Counted from the stretch's first letter, positions 1 through 11,329 are shown. The stretch is 64,000 bases of DNA from Parastagonospora avenae f. sp. tritici 18332-5 (GCA_022559985.1 JAFJTR010000042.1:124001-188000); one strand, 5' to 3'. The notes: generated by a model from the letters alone, not told the origin. Numbers and translations: made by a program.

Positions 1-876
1 CTAAGAACACGTGGCTCACCTGCTGGCAGCGTGTCTTCGTAGTACTTCTTGACTTTTGCCCTCACCCGTCCTTGGCGACCTCCGCCTTCGAAGTTCAGAG
101 CCCAACTCAGCTCAAGACCTGCCTGCCTGAGACCGCTGTCATTAACAACCCAGCTGTATGGTTCTTTCAACACGATCTCAGCTTCGAGAGTGAAATATCC
201 CCAACCGAGACGCCGGACTTCGTAGGGCGGGTTTCGAAGCGTAAGCTGCGGTGGCCTGAAACTTTCATGCTATCGGGTCTCAGTAAGGTGTATTAGCGAG
301 ATCGCAAGCACTGACCAGATAAATGCGCACATGCTTGACCAGGTCTGGTCGTGACGTCCGCACGAAGAACGTCCAATCATGCTCGTTGGCATCGTCTGCG
401 TCTTCGACCAACTGGTGCTTGTTCCCGATCAATACCATGATTCCTTCGACACCATCAGTGCCTGAACGAGATCCTCGCTCGACCTCTTCCTCCACCCTCC
501 TCTCTTCATACAGTGTTGGATATTTCGTCTTGAGCTGGGTAGCCAACGCTTCGTCTGGTGTAGCATTTGTATAATTTCGACACATGGGGCAACTGGCTTC
601 AAGATCGTACGTTGGATCATAGTCGGGATCGAAAAGTGCAAGCTCGACGTCGAGACTCGAAGCCTCGATACTGGTGGTCGCGGAGGATGCGTCTTGCCAT
701 TGGGCCATGCATGATGAGCAGAGGAGGTGGTTGCACCTCGTTCTCACGGGAATGTACAGGAGCAATTGGCAGATCTAGCAGCATCAGAAGTCGAGGTTTG
801 CTAGGATTAGGCGAACACATACAGGGCACAGGTCTTCGTGGGCCACATCTTCAGTAGGAATAGCAGCATTAGCCAT
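1..876 (-). CDS. RING finger plus YEATS-like domain protein (partial, runs off the window)
   Basis: Exons run 876-823, 774-316 and 245-20. The third seems to end at a CAG/GTGAGC donor, so the 3' end lies outside the window. The first intron (822-775, GTATGT donor) splits the first zinc pair; joining it gives CPIC (residues 17-20), followed by RCNHLLCSSC and, after an acidic loop, CPMC. This is a C3HC4-like RING, so a ubiquitin ligase role is likely. After an acidic linker (WTFFVR onward) the protein reads VRIYL, then NPPYEVRRLGWGYF, which resembles the beta-strands and GWG.F signature of YEATS histone acyl-lysine readers. I see the motifs directly; ligase and reader functions are inferred. 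The usual HPTF stretch of YEATS is missing, so binding may be altered. The splice into exon 3 (GTCAGT donor) is the weakest junction. Confidence 0.62.
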
Positions 877-2213
877 GGTTTGTCTGAGATGTGGAGGTGA
901 GGACGACGGAGAGCGAAGTCCTCGCTCAAGTACCAGCGGCTGAGGGCGGATATGTAGCTTCCATCCTGCGATGAGTTTACAGTAACCCCCCCCCCTGTGT
1001 GTCCGTGGTGGTAGTGACGACAAGGCTTTAGGCAGCAGCCACAAACGCGCTAGCCGCGGCGCTGAAGGACCACGTGACAGCGCGTTTACGCGCCGGCGAA
1101 ATCTGAAAGCTCCCCAATCTTCCTCGATCCACACAACCAACATCCCTTTCACTCCCACGACCCACTCGCATTTCGATAGGGGGATCTGCAATTCACTCTG
1201 GCAGATGAAGAGCCGAGCACGACTCATTACGCGCACAATCTAGACGTGCGGGTGATTGTGACAGTGCAGACGAAGTCGACATCCAAAACGTAATCGAGCC
1301 GTGAGTAATCACTCACGAAGAGCTGACAGCGGCTGTCTTGCAGCGTTCATCATGGAATGCGCATGAGTTGCCTGCGACCGTATCCATACCCCCACCTTGC
1401 TGCTGAATGCCACACGAGATTAGCCACCCCAGCTGCCAGAACGACAGGCAGTCTCGTTAACAACTTGTGCTGTACTGCTTGTTCTACACCAAGCACTGCG
1501 CTGCCAAACCTCCGACGATACTTGGACCGGCTTGACTGCCGTCGAAGCACACGGTGGCAGGACGACGCTAATATGCAAACAGAGTTTCGTGTCAGCGACG
1601 TGAGGACCGAGTCATCACCGCAACCTCATTTCATAGGGTTTGACATGTCTCGACCAACATGGGTGGCTGTTGCTTGTCACCGACAACCTGGTCTTGGAGA
1701 ACGCCGATAATTACCGTTAATGCTTACTTTCTGCTCTAGAACGCTTGAGTGCAGTCGTCGCGTTGCGCTTGCCCATGAGGAAAGCATAAGGATTATGAAC
1801 AAAGATGCCGGTAACTCTTCTTTACATTCCTAGCGGCGCCGCAGGTTGGTGGCGTTGCGGAACGCGGCGGGTCGTTCGTTTGGCGATCTCTATTGGTGTG
1901 TCTTTGCGGAGGAAGCTGCCCTGAGAGCCTTGAAGACGATGCGCTGCAAGGATATCGGGCAGCTGTGGATGGCTCGAAGCTGCGTAGCCTGACGGCCGTT
2001 GTTTGCATTTCCTTATTAGATGCACGATCCATACCGTGAGCCATTCCGTTTGCTCAAACCTTCGAGCTATTTTGGTCTTTCACTCACTCCCTTTCCCAAA
2101 TACCTATTACTTAGCTATCTCGATCTCTCATCGACCTTCTACATCCTCGCTCACTACAATCTCGCCCCTACATCCTCCACTCATTCAACCAACTCTCATT
2201 ACCACTGTCCAAG
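877..2213. other. Intergenic, no supported gene
   Basis: This stretch is the 5' flank of both the RING gene (minus) and the small secreted protein gene (plus). Open frames here are short, lack splice-supported partners and show no recognisable motif. There is a poly-C tract near 987-994. I see no tRNA or repeat. Confidence 0.6.
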
Positions 2214-2679
2214 ATGCAACTCTTCATCTCCGTCCTCGCTCTGCTAAGCACCCTCGTCACCGCCCTCCCAGCCGTATGTTCCCCCAAACCCACCCATGGT
2301 TAATCTTCTAAATACATACCAGCCTACCTACAACGACGGCCGCGGCGCCACCATCTACACGTCAACCAATTTCCAAGGCGACTCGACCTTTATCCCTGGC
2401 ACTTCGTCGTACTGCGCCGATCTTAACAACATCTTTGGCAACTTCGACGGCCGCGTGCGCAGCATAGTTGTTGAGAAGGGCTACAGGTGCCAGTTCTATC
2501 TGTGAGTAAAGCTGCGAGTGAAGACGGAGACTATCGGACTAATCTAGAATAGCGGCCATGACTGCCCAGCGAACGGCTCCAAGTACGAGTGCGGAAGCAA
2601 GGACGCTTCGGAGGCGATTAGCACCCTGCCTGACTGGGTGGACCAGAAGGTTCACAGCATCTTTTGCGCAAATATCTAG
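2214..2679 (+). CDS. Small secreted protein with betagamma-crystallin-like pattern
   Basis: Three exons (2214-2273, 2323-2501, 2553-2679) encode about 121 residues. The first exon is exactly a signal peptide: MQLFISVLALLSTLVTALPA, with cleavage expected near the ALPA end. Both introns have GT/AG ends (GTATGT and GTGAGT donors) and keep the frame. The mature part has a Greek-key-like pattern: ATIYTSTNFQG, then a Cys, then VRSIVVEKGYRCQFYL, as in single-domain betagamma-crystallin-type secreted proteins. I count five cysteines in the mature chain. It is probably extracellular. Many fungal proteins of this type are uncharacterised, and some are antimicrobial or effector-like, but no such function can be read here. 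Confidence 0.8.
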
Positions 2680-3418
2680 GGAAGTAGTCCACGGAGAGGA
2701 AGATAGTTGGCGAATGCCCCCGATCGAAGTATAAGGAGGCTGCTAAGAGCATCTTCTCACAGGGAGTCGGCATGCTGAGGACATTGACTCGAAAGTGTAT
2801 GTGCAACATACACAGCTCCTGAGACTCATTAAAATGAGTGGCCACTTAATGTAATGTCACAATAACCTCTTCAAACCCCCAAGCCCCTCGTGTTGTCTAA
2901 TTCAGGAATCATGAGGTCAAGCACGCCATCGTACAGCGTATTCAAGCTCTCAGCCGTTTGCAGTTCTGCAGTCCGGTCCAACGTATTCATCGTATCTATC
3001 GGCTGCGAAGAACTCTGATATTGCGGTGAGCTGTACAGCCGCATATGCGACAAAGCCAATGAGTGGCGTCGGTGGTTGCACTGCCACGGACCCTGTGCAA
3101 TTCGCAGCTTCGCGGACCCCACCTCAGCGTCGAAGTCACGACTCCGCCACGACATTGTAAGGGAGCAACCGGGTCATCAGATCAGGCAGTCACTTACTCT
3201 TGTAACATGTGGCGTCTCCAGTCAGCCGCCGCGTGCGAAGACGTGTCGCATTTAAAGGCGCGCGTGCTGTCGCAAACGCCTCCTGCCCAACCGCGGCGCT
3301 TGCCCCTCCATCACCCGTAAGCATTCACGCCTAACTCTCCGAGACAGCCTTTCAGCTACACCTACATTACTACACTTCGATCCTATTTCCACCCTCAAAC
3401 ACATTCACAAACTTCATC
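2680..3418. other. Intergenic, no supported gene
   Basis: This contains the 3' flank of the secreted-protein gene and the promoter side of the glycine-zipper gene. A 94-codon minus-strand frame at 2871-3155 has no family signal and I do not annotate it. The last 100 bases before 3419 are C/T-rich, as is common in fungal 5' leaders. Confidence 0.5.
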
Positions 3419-4396
3419 ATGTCAAGCGGCGACTACTATGGCGGCGGTGGCCAGCAAGGCTACGGGGGTCAAGGCTATGATGGCGCGCATCACGGACAGC
3501 AGCAAGCGCAAGGCTACCAAGGCTATCCTCCGCAGGGACAGCCAGCTCACGAGCAGTATGGCGGGTCGCATACTGCTTACCCACCCCAGGGACATGTAAG
3601 AACACCTTTGCGACAAGGGCGCATGCCGGTAAAGACCAAACACTGACCCCTCCACAGAGCCCGTACCCAGCACCACCCCACGATCAGTACCAGCAGCAAG
3701 GCTATAACGCCCCACCTCAGAACCAGTACGACCAAGGCTACGAGCCCAACCGCAGCCACTCCCCCTACCCGCCTGCGCCACAACACCAGCAAATCCAGCC
3801 GCACCAAGGCTACCAGGAATCCAACCAGCAATACGGATACGGTGGTCAGCCCGGATACGGCGAACACCAGCAACCAGGCTATGGTCAGCAGCCGGCTTAC
3901 GGCCAGCCCCACGGCCAACCCGGCGCTTCAGGAGGTGCAGCCGAAGGCGACCGCGGCCTAGGTTCGACTCTCATCGGCGGCGCTGGCGGCGCATTCCTGG
4001 GTAACAAAATGGGCGGAGGGACTTTGGGCACGCTCGGCGGCCTCGTCGCTGGTGCTATCGGCGCGAACGTGCTGAGTGATAAGTAAGCCCAGCCCCTCGC
4101 GCAAACAATCCGCATTTCTAACAAGCAGCAGGAAAGAAAAGAAGCATAAGAAGCACAAGTCGCATGGCAGCCACAGCTCGCATCACGGCTCCTCCCACGG
4201 CTCTTCGCATCATGGCTCTTCGCACCATGGCGGCTCGTCGTATGCGGGATCGGCGGCCGTGGGCGGCTTGTATCCGGATAGCCATGGTGGGAGTAGCCAT
4301 GGGCATGGACATAAGAAACATAAGAAGCACAGGAGCCATAGCCGCAGTCATAGCCGGGGTAAGAGCAGCTCTTCGTCGAGCAGTGACTCGGACTAG
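3419..4396 (+). CDS. Gly/Gln/Tyr-rich protein with glycine-zipper segment and basic His/Ser tail
   Basis: Exons are 3419-3595, 3658-4082 and about 4132-4396, giving about 288 residues. The acceptor of exon 3 has three in-frame CAG choices. The N-terminal half is low complexity, rich in G-Y-Q-P repeats. Then comes a glycine zipper (STLIGGAGGAFLGNKMGGG, then GTLGGLVAGAIGANVL), like the Rick_17kDa/2TM glycine-zipper families that insert into or associate with membranes. The tail is very basic and His/Ser-rich (KEKKHKKHK, then HSRSHSRGKSSSSSS). Proteins with this layout are common in filamentous ascomycetes and poorly understood; membrane association is an inference. A second, unrelated glycine-zipper gene lies at 57730-59020. 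Confidence 0.8.
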
Positions 4397-4803
4397 GATT
4401 GCTTTGATCGGGCAATGTTTGTGTTGATGTGATATGACCTGTTTGCTCTGCGTGGTTGCGCGAGTGTTGCTATCCCATTAGATAATGAATCCGTATTATT
4501 ACTGAAGCTCCGCCCTTTTATATGTCTATGACTCTGATTGAACACGCAAGTTGATGAGTCAGTCTACTCGGATCTTAGTTGCTGAGGAACTCCTTGCCAA
4601 ATCATTTTATGAAGAGGAGTTCTGTGTCGAGTTCCATGCTTCCGCTGTCTGTCCAACGCGTGTCGCATTTGTAGCCATAGAAATAGTCCCGCCTTCCCAA
4701 CGCTGAATGCGGTTAGTGCTGAAAATTGCCCACCATTTTACTCATCGCCCAACGTCGAACAATCTCTACCGACCTCGCATAATCGAAGGTGAAAAAACTT
4801 AAC
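4397..4803. other. Intergenic between two plus-strand genes
   Basis: This holds the 3' flank of the glycine-zipper gene and the promoter of the TPR gene. I see no ORF, repeat or RNA gene. Confidence 0.6.
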
Positions 4804-7584
4804 ATGGCAGACGTACTCCTCAGCTTCTTCCGCAGCTCGCTCCCAGACGAGCTCGCCGCTGTTCTGGAGGACGTCCTCAAGGCGACCGAATCAGGCGATT
4901 TCTTGGCGGTTTTCCAGCATCCGGAAGTTCAAGTGCTGCTTGGACATGAAGAAGATGAAGCCACGAAAGATGTCAAGAGAAGTGATTTTGGGACCTGGAG
5001 CGATTATATTTTCCATCGGTTGGGCTTGATTATGTCGAAACGGAACGAAGAGCAGGGAACGCCGATGATGGAAACAGCGGCGTATCGACAACATCTGGTC
5101 TTCCTTGTAGCTATCGCGGCGTTGTATGCGTTCATACAGTCGACTGTTACGGGGCCGCCGCTTCTTTTCAAGTCCGCGGATGTAGTACTACCGAAAGATG
5201 TATCGGGCGACGCGAAAGCTCTCAGCAGGACTCGATCGGATTTGATTGCATCACTGAGTGCAGATGGCGTTGCAGCGTATAAGCTCACACCAAATATCGA
5301 ACTACTATGCTTGGCCGAGACCATATTGATCTGCCCACCGATCCAGAAGAACATCGACATCTCAGCCTGGGCGCGATTACGGACAAACTTCATGCATCAG
5401 AGGCTACTGAGCGAGCCCGCGTCAAGCTTGCAAGACGCGATATACGAGGACGTCAAGATTGTAGAAGATTTGATCTTGAACTCTGGAAAAAAGGATGAAA
5501 TTAAGGACTTGTACACGAACTTTATCTTGGAGCGAGCTGCGATTAACACTCACCATGGTTTTGACAAGAAGGCGACAACGGACTTGGATCAGGCGACTAC
5601 AGAGCGCAAGTTTGAGTTCGCGTTGACTGGAATGATGGGCAAGAGGACAAGATTCCAGCAGAAAGATACGAGTCAACTGCTTGTACTGGCGCGAAGTGCG
5701 GGCACGCAGACGAATGGCACGGCAAGCGAGGCTTCGAAACCAAAGGCGTTGGATTTAAATGACGATACTCTGCACGAGTCAATCCAGTTCACCGAGAATG
5801 TAGCATCAGTGGATTTCAAGGACGACTCCTCACTACCTGCTGGACTCGCGGAGCTGGATCCTGCAAACCAACCATTGCTCGATCCGCTGGACTCGGTAAT
5901 TCTGCTTTCGCTGGCTGAAGGCATTAAAAACACGAATCCTGCAGATGGAATCACAAGAGAGGAGACGATACCTTATGCGACGAGAGTGCTGGAAGGTGGC
6001 AGCTCGAATTGGCAGGTTTATACACAAGCTCTTCTGGTGCGGAGTCGCATTGAAGGCTACAAGTCGAGAACTATGGAGCGCGGACTACTGCAATTACAAG
6101 CACTGGTCGATCAAGTCATTGCAGAGACTTCTGGCGAGGGCACAACAGACGCTGAGACGAACGAGAAGATCACATCGTTCTTGCCGCAAGCGAAGGACGA
6201 TGAAGCGGCGTCAGTGAGTGAGCGTCTTCGATACGTCTTCGCGCTTGGCTCGCCGTCGAGATGGGAGCTGGAAGCTGAGCTAGCTGCGCGATGGGTACAT
6301 GTCGGTGGTCTGAGATCTGCGCTTGATATCTACGAGCGCTTGGAGATGTGGGCCGAGGCAGCGTTATGCTGGGCTGCTACTGAGAAAGAAGACAAGGCTC
6401 GTAGAGTGATGCGGAGACAGCTCTTCCACGCAACAAACGGCAACGATGAAGATGTGGATATGGAGTCAGAGAACTGGGAAGGTCCAGCACGCGACCCCCT
6501 TCCTGCGGAAGCACCGCGCTTCTACTGCATTCTCGGCGACATCGAAAAGGATCTCTCCATGTACGACAAAGCATGGGAAGTCTCGGGTAGCCGCTATGCA
6601 CGCGCTCAGCGATCCTTAGGTCAACACTACATTGCAGCCCGCAACTACGAAAAAGCCGCCGAAGCTTACTCCCTCTCCTTGAAAGTCAACTCTCTCTATC
6701 AACCTGCCTGGTTTGCCCTCGGCTGCTCCCAACTCGAACTCCTGCAATTCAAGCACGCCGTCGAATCCTTCTCCCGCTGCGTGCAACTCGACGACACCGA
6801 CGCAGAATCCTGGTCCAACCTCGCCGCCTCGCTCCTACACCTGCGCCCGAAGACCGGCACCAATGAATCCGGTGAACAGGAACGCATCACAAACCACCCC
6901 CGCACCGACGCCCTCAAAGCCTTCCGCCGCGCCGCCACCCTCAAACACGACAACTTCCGCATCTGGTCCAACGTCCTCGCGACCGCCGCTTCCACCACCC
7001 CGCCCTCCTGGCCCGACGTAATCAACGCCCAGCGCAGCATCTGCGAGCTGCGCGGCGCCACGGATGGCGAGAAATGCGTCGACGCTGAGATCCTCGACAT
7101 GATGATCAAAGACCTCGTGCGCTCTGAAGATGGCTTCGATATCGCGCGCCCCGGATTGCCGCGCATGGCGAACGAGCTGGTGGAGAAGAATATCAAGCCG
7201 TTGATCACTTACTCACCCAAGTTGTGGGGTGTGCTGGCGACGATGTACACGCACACGTCCCGCCCCTCGTCGGCGCTTGAGTGTCATGAGAAAGCGTGGC
7301 GCGCGGTTACTAGTCAGCCGCAGTGGGAGGAGGCGGGTGAGAAGCAGTGGGAGGCTGTTGTGCAGCAGACAATTGATCTTGTGGATGCGTATGAGACGCT
7401 GGGGCCGAGAGAGAGGACGGAGGGATTGGTGGCGGGCAGTGGGGAGGTGGTGGCGAAGGATTGGAAATTCAAGGCGAGGAGTGCGATTAGAAGTGTGTTG
7501 GGAAAGGCGAAGGATAATTGGGAGGACGGGGAGGGTTGGGAGAGGTTGAAGGAGAGGATGGAGGGGTTGAAGGGGGCGAATTAA
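4804..7584 (+). CDS. EMW1: TPR protein, Emw1/TTC27 family
   Basis: A single-exon gene of 926 residues. I start at the ATG at 4804 (MADVLLSFFRSS); an upstream in-frame GTG at 4789 is not a likely start. The C-terminal half carries tandem tetratricopeptide repeats at about residues 595-690, including RAQRSLGQHYIAARNYEKAA and then LKVNSLYQPAWFALGCSQLE, which closely follow the TTC27/Emw1 pattern. Budding-yeast Emw1 is essential and linked to cell-wall integrity; human TTC27 has been linked to assembly of large cytosolic complexes. The N-terminal half is helical and acidic, with no recognised domain. The length matches the family. Confidence 0.85.
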   Translation: MADVLLSFFRSSLPDELAAVLEDVLKATESGDFLAVFQHPEVQVLLGHEEDEATKDVKRSDFGTWSDYIFHRLGLIMSKRNEEQGTPMMETAAYRQHLVFLVAIAALYAFIQSTVTGPPLLFKSADVVLPKDVSGDAKALSRTRSDLIASLSADGVAAYKLTPNIELLCLAETILICPPIQKNIDISAWARLRTNFMHQRLLSEPASSLQDAIYEDVKIVEDLILNSGKKDEIKDLYTNFILERAAINTHHGFDKKATTDLDQATTERKFEFALTGMMGKRTRFQQKDTSQLLVLARSAGTQTNGTASEASKPKALDLNDDTLHESIQFTENVASVDFKDDSSLPAGLAELDPANQPLLDPLDSVILLSLAEGIKNTNPADGITREETIPYATRVLEGGSSNWQVYTQALLVRSRIEGYKSRTMERGLLQLQALVDQVIAETSGEGTTDAETNEKITSFLPQAKDDEAASVSERLRYVFALGSPSRWELEAELAARWVHVGGLRSALDIYERLEMWAEAALCWAATEKEDKARRVMRRQLFHATNGNDEDVDMESENWEGPARDPLPAEAPRFYCILGDIEKDLSMYDKAWEVSGSRYARAQRSLGQHYIAARNYEKAAEAYSLSLKVNSLYQPAWFALGCSQLELLQFKHAVESFSRCVQLDDTDAESWSNLAASLLHLRPKTGTNESGEQERITNHPRTDALKAFRRAATLKHDNFRIWSNVLATAASTTPPSWPDVINAQRSICELRGATDGEKCVDAEILDMMIKDLVRSEDGFDIARPGLPRMANELVEKNIKPLITYSPKLWGVLATMYTHTSRPSSALECHEKAWRAVTSQPQWEEAGEKQWEAVVQQTIDLVDAYETLGPRERTEGLVAGSGEVVAKDWKFKARSAIRSVLGKAKDNWEDGEGWERLKERMEGLKGAN

Positions 7585-7951
7585 AGGGGTGTTAGGATCA
7601 GAGGGTGGCTTTTCGTTGTGCCATCGTACTGGAGATGTTGAGAATTTTAACCCAGTTCAGCATTTTTGTGTTCTTGAACGAAAACGTACGTCGGTGAATG
7701 ATGAGAAGGTGGATTGATGCACCTTGAGACTGTCACTTTGCGTCACGCACTAGAAATAGCAAGGAGATTGCTCCACGCACTTTGTGATTTCTGTACTGTT
7801 CAAAGAAAGAATCGCGCGTGTAGTAAAGACCATTGATTGAACTATATACAGCGTTGGCCCGATTTGGTAGATCCAACATCAAAGCCACTACAACTATACA
7901 GGTCCGATAGATGTGCCGGCTCCACCCCTCCCAAAGGTGCTAGAGTCCAGC
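7585..7951. other. Convergent 3' intergenic region
   Basis: This lies between the stop codons of two converging genes (EMW1, plus; secreted protein, minus). I see only AT-rich 3' flank sequence. Confidence 0.6.
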
Positions 7952-8551
7952 CTAGAACTGCGCAACCTCATGCTGCTGCAGGTCCGCAGGAACTTCGCCT
8001 CCGCCCGCCATCGCCAACTCCTTGAGGCGATCAGCATCGCTCTGGCTGATCCCGTTCAAGTTGTAGTTCTTTCCATTCAGCACGACACCATCAGGCTCCA
8101 CGGAGCCAGTGCAAGTCCACTGATCCCTCTTCTCGGAGGTACTGCTGCTAGGCTCCGTCCAGCTGAATCCATGGAAGCCATCAACGCCATACGGCGGCAT
8201 GCCGATGCAGGTCTCGGTCTCCCAGACCTTCTCGTTGCCGACGACGGTGCCGCACTGAAGCGGGCCGTCTGCGTTCTTGCCTGGGCCGTCGTCCCAGCCG
8301 AGGAAGTGTTTCTGGCCGCATTCTTGGGTGACGAATTTGCCGGACTGCACGGTGGTGTAGCCCTTGGCGATAGCGTCGGCGATGGAGGAGGCGTTGCCGG
8401 TGATGGAGACGGCGCACACGTTGTGGTCGATGTCTTTGAAGAAGAAGGCGCAGCCTTGGCAGCCCGGGTTGATGTAGGTGTAGATGTTGTCGGCGGCGAC
8501 GAGGCTGCCGAATGTTGCTAGAGTAGCTATGATGGAGATTTTGGACAGCAT
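7952..8551 (-). CDS. Secreted cysteine-containing protein, unknown function
   Basis: An intronless gene of 199 residues, starting at the ATG at 8551 (MLSKISIIATLATFGSLVAA), which is a clear signal peptide. Frame-open sequence continues upstream but would hide the signal peptide. The mature protein begins DNIYTYINPGCQGCAFFF and holds seven cysteines (GCQGC, VCAV, ECGQ, QCGT, TCIG, TCTG). It is rich in Gly, Asp and Trp and has no transmembrane segment or known catalytic motif. I do not recognise the family. It is an extracellular protein and possibly an effector candidate, but that is inference from secretion and size alone. Confidence 0.8.
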   Translation of the reverse strand: MLSKISIIATLATFGSLVAADNIYTYINPGCQGCAFFFKDIDHNVCAVSITGNASSIADAIAKGYTTVQSGKFVTQECGQKHFLGWDDGPGKNADGPLQCGTVVGNEKVWETETCIGMPPYGVDGFHGFSWTEPSSSTSEKRDQWTCTGSVEPDGVVLNGKNYNLNGISQSDADRLKELAMAGGGEVPADLQQHEVAQF

Positions 8552-11329
8552 GGTGGGAAGTGTGGTGATGTTGTTTGATTGATGGTTGGTTGTTGTTGTA
8601 GTTGACAGTGAAGGCGTCTTGGTTTGACTTGCTATTATGGTCAGAGCAGCAACATTTATACATGAGGTAGAAGTCATTGCTCACACGTCGAGGTCAATCT
8701 GATACTCGATCAGGTTAACTTCGAAGTAAGCACCGCTTTAGGACCTATGCTCGGCGCCTCACTCTGTCCATGCGCAACTCTGAAAATGCTCAGATGTACT
8801 ACCAAAGTTAGCATGACGTACCTCCAGCTCTATGCTAGTAGCAGTTGAACCTAAAAGATATTGGCTGGCACTAGCGCTGTGTAAGCTTATGTAAACGACA
8901 CGTAGGGTAATGATCAGGGTGACAGTGTTCGTGAGCAGTGTAACGACAGCGTAGATCATTTTATTACAGCTATCCAACTCGAGCTGTTGATTAAATGATA
9001 GAACTTTCATAAAGGGTAGGTAGCTGCCAAAAAACAGTCGATTGAGATCAGAGTTGGAGCAGTCAACGCGCAGTCTGACTGACATCGGATACGCTGGAAA
9101 GGAGTCGGTCCGCAAGTAAGCATGCCCAGTACAAATGTCATCGACGAATGCTATTCCATAGGCATGGCATTGCTTCTTTCTCATGATCACAAGCTTGTAC
9201 AGGTTACCGTAAAGTTGGTTCACAATCTTGTTAAGCTTTGGCCAATGACAGAACTCAACGCGCAGCGGTCGCGACTTCCGACTCGTCAAACTCTATCCAG
9301 GATGCCCATGCGCAAACCCAACGTGCAAAGCTACCGAGTGGTACCTGTCAGACCTTAGCTGTTGGTCTAACTTTCTCGATTCTCGCTTCATTTCTGATCG
9401 GCAGCCTCGATCTGTGGTGACCACAACTAATGTGCACCTTGTGGCTCTGGGCGCGGTTGTGGCTTTGGCGGAAGAAGCCGAGACGACTAAGTGCTCTATG
9501 GTTACATTGTGGGGAAGGAAGCTTCGTCGAGGGCTCCAGTATACTTTCAGAAGCAAGAATGAAGCGCTCGCATTAATGAGAATGTAGAGTCTCGGTTGCA
9601 CTCAGAACGTATGAGGCTAGTAGAAGTGCAGCCCCTGATAGTTCAATCTTTGGTGACTCTTTGGTGATGTTCCGACCGTGCCTCTGCTCATCTAGAGCTA
9701 GCTATGTGCAGTCTGATTACGTGTAGCTTCTCTAGATGTAGTGCGTTTACGGCTGGTAGGTCAGAGAGCACCTTGTTTCCTCACCGAGATCGATTCGCTC
9801 ATGCACGCCATGAGTTGTCAACAATTGGCAGCGTAGTAGTGTTTTCATTTGCCGAGCCCGAAAAGAAGCCATTGACTTCCGAAGACATCCGTTGGTAAAG
9901 GAACTCGCAGGTATACCGAAAGGACAGATCTCTTCAATAAGTTCGTACACCATGCCAGGCCAATCACTCATACCTGTGGTGCAAGTTTCCATTTATAATA
10001 CCACTAACAAAGCCATATGGTCAGCATTTAATCCCCTAGTTGGAGAAGCTAGGGTTAGCCCGTATGTCTGGCAAAGCGTCGATCTAACGCAAGGAAATTA
10101 GTCAAGCAACTGTAACAACTGCGAATCCATTGCCTGTAGGAACTCTGTCTGCACATCACAGAGCCGTCTAGACTCCTCAGTCTGTGTGTGATGTGCCACG
10201 GCCATGCGATTGGCATTCCACAGTTATATTCCGCAACTATGATAAACGAACAATTGCCAACACAAACCTGGCCTCAGTTGTGGTATTACGTATCTCTGCG
10301 AGGAAGATGCTGTAAGCAGCTTGTGGGAATTTCTCCGACGACCGAGAGGTAATGGAGTGTCAGCTTACATACACAGAGTGGGCTGACTGATCGACACTGG
10401 ATAGCCCATGTGATTATGCAAGGTACCCGGGCTCGCAGTCGTAGCTATATTTGGAGAACGAGCTAAATCATGATCTGCTCGTGGGTCTTGCATCATGATT
10501 CTGATTTGAACACCAAAGATTACCTTTGGTTGAGAGGAGTGTGTGATTCACCGATATCTATGGTAGTTCTTGCATGATAGAGGAGACGGGTTCTAAGCAG
10601 ACTCAAAGAGTCTCGTAGAGGCTGCCTTCCCCGCATCTCTCACTACTTGTAGTTTCAAGTCAAAACCTTGGGCCAAGAGCCCGTGGGGTTTATGTATACA
10701 TAGTGTTTGATCACGATGTTACACTTTGGCTTCAAGTTTGACGCGTCAACCCTGATTCTATTGAGGCCTAGGGTCCTAGCAGGCTCCCACGGAGTTGATA
10801 ACGGATTTTGATGTTGGCCGCAACTTGAGAGTTCCGAAGCCGAGCTACAATCAGCGTTGGCATGCACCTAGACAGTTAAGATCTCGACATGCAGGCCTTT
10901 TATAGCAGGAGCAAAGACTCAGGAGTGACTAGTCGGCCATCACCGTCGCCAGCGCTCCCGCACGAGGCGCTCTGAACAACACCTACGTTACCTCTGCCTT
11001 TACTGTCGCCATTGCTTCCAGAAGAAGCGTTCTGAGCAATGTTTGCACTGCCCCTGCTGTCGCCGTTATCAACACTTCCAAGGTTGTCTAAGGCTAAAGT
11101 CCAGGGGAACATTCCTATTACCTCTGCTTCCGCCACCGCTCCATCGCACCCTCGGTATCATCATGTTACTACAAACTCTTGAATATCGCTTTGCCAGTCT
11201 CACGCAAATGTTGCTGTCTCATTACTGAGAGATCTAGGAAATCTAAAATCTGCTCAACAAGGTTAATTTCGAAAGTACGTTTCGCGCAATCTACACCTAG
11301 CTCCATATGCCCGCTTCATTGCGCTAACA
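8552..11329. other. Gene-poor region without supported genes
   Basis: About 2.8 kb with only short frames that are broken by stops in all readings. Two short plus-strand frames (9704-9898 and 9892-10101) look vaguely protein-like but have no initiator, splice support or family signal. An imperfect short repeat lies at about 10935-11060. The region leads into decayed coding remnants downstream, so it may be an old insertion or relic zone. Confidence 0.5.
10935..11060 (-). repeat. Imperfect Gly/Asn/Asp/Ser-coding repeat
   Basis: On the minus strand a 78-codon frame (11136-10900) reads two imperfect copies of about 20 residues (NGDSRGSANIAQNASSGS, then NGDSKGRGNVGVVQSASCGS), followed by a shorter third, GDGDGR. 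The DNA copies are about 60 nt and diverged. It may be a fragment of a low-complexity secreted-protein gene. No start, signal peptide or splice context supports an active gene. Confidence 0.35.

Noticed and set aside
2871..3155. 94-codon minus-strand frame with a possible upstream GTAAGT donor
   Set aside because: No recognised motif, no convincing first exon, and the frame is short enough to occur by chance.
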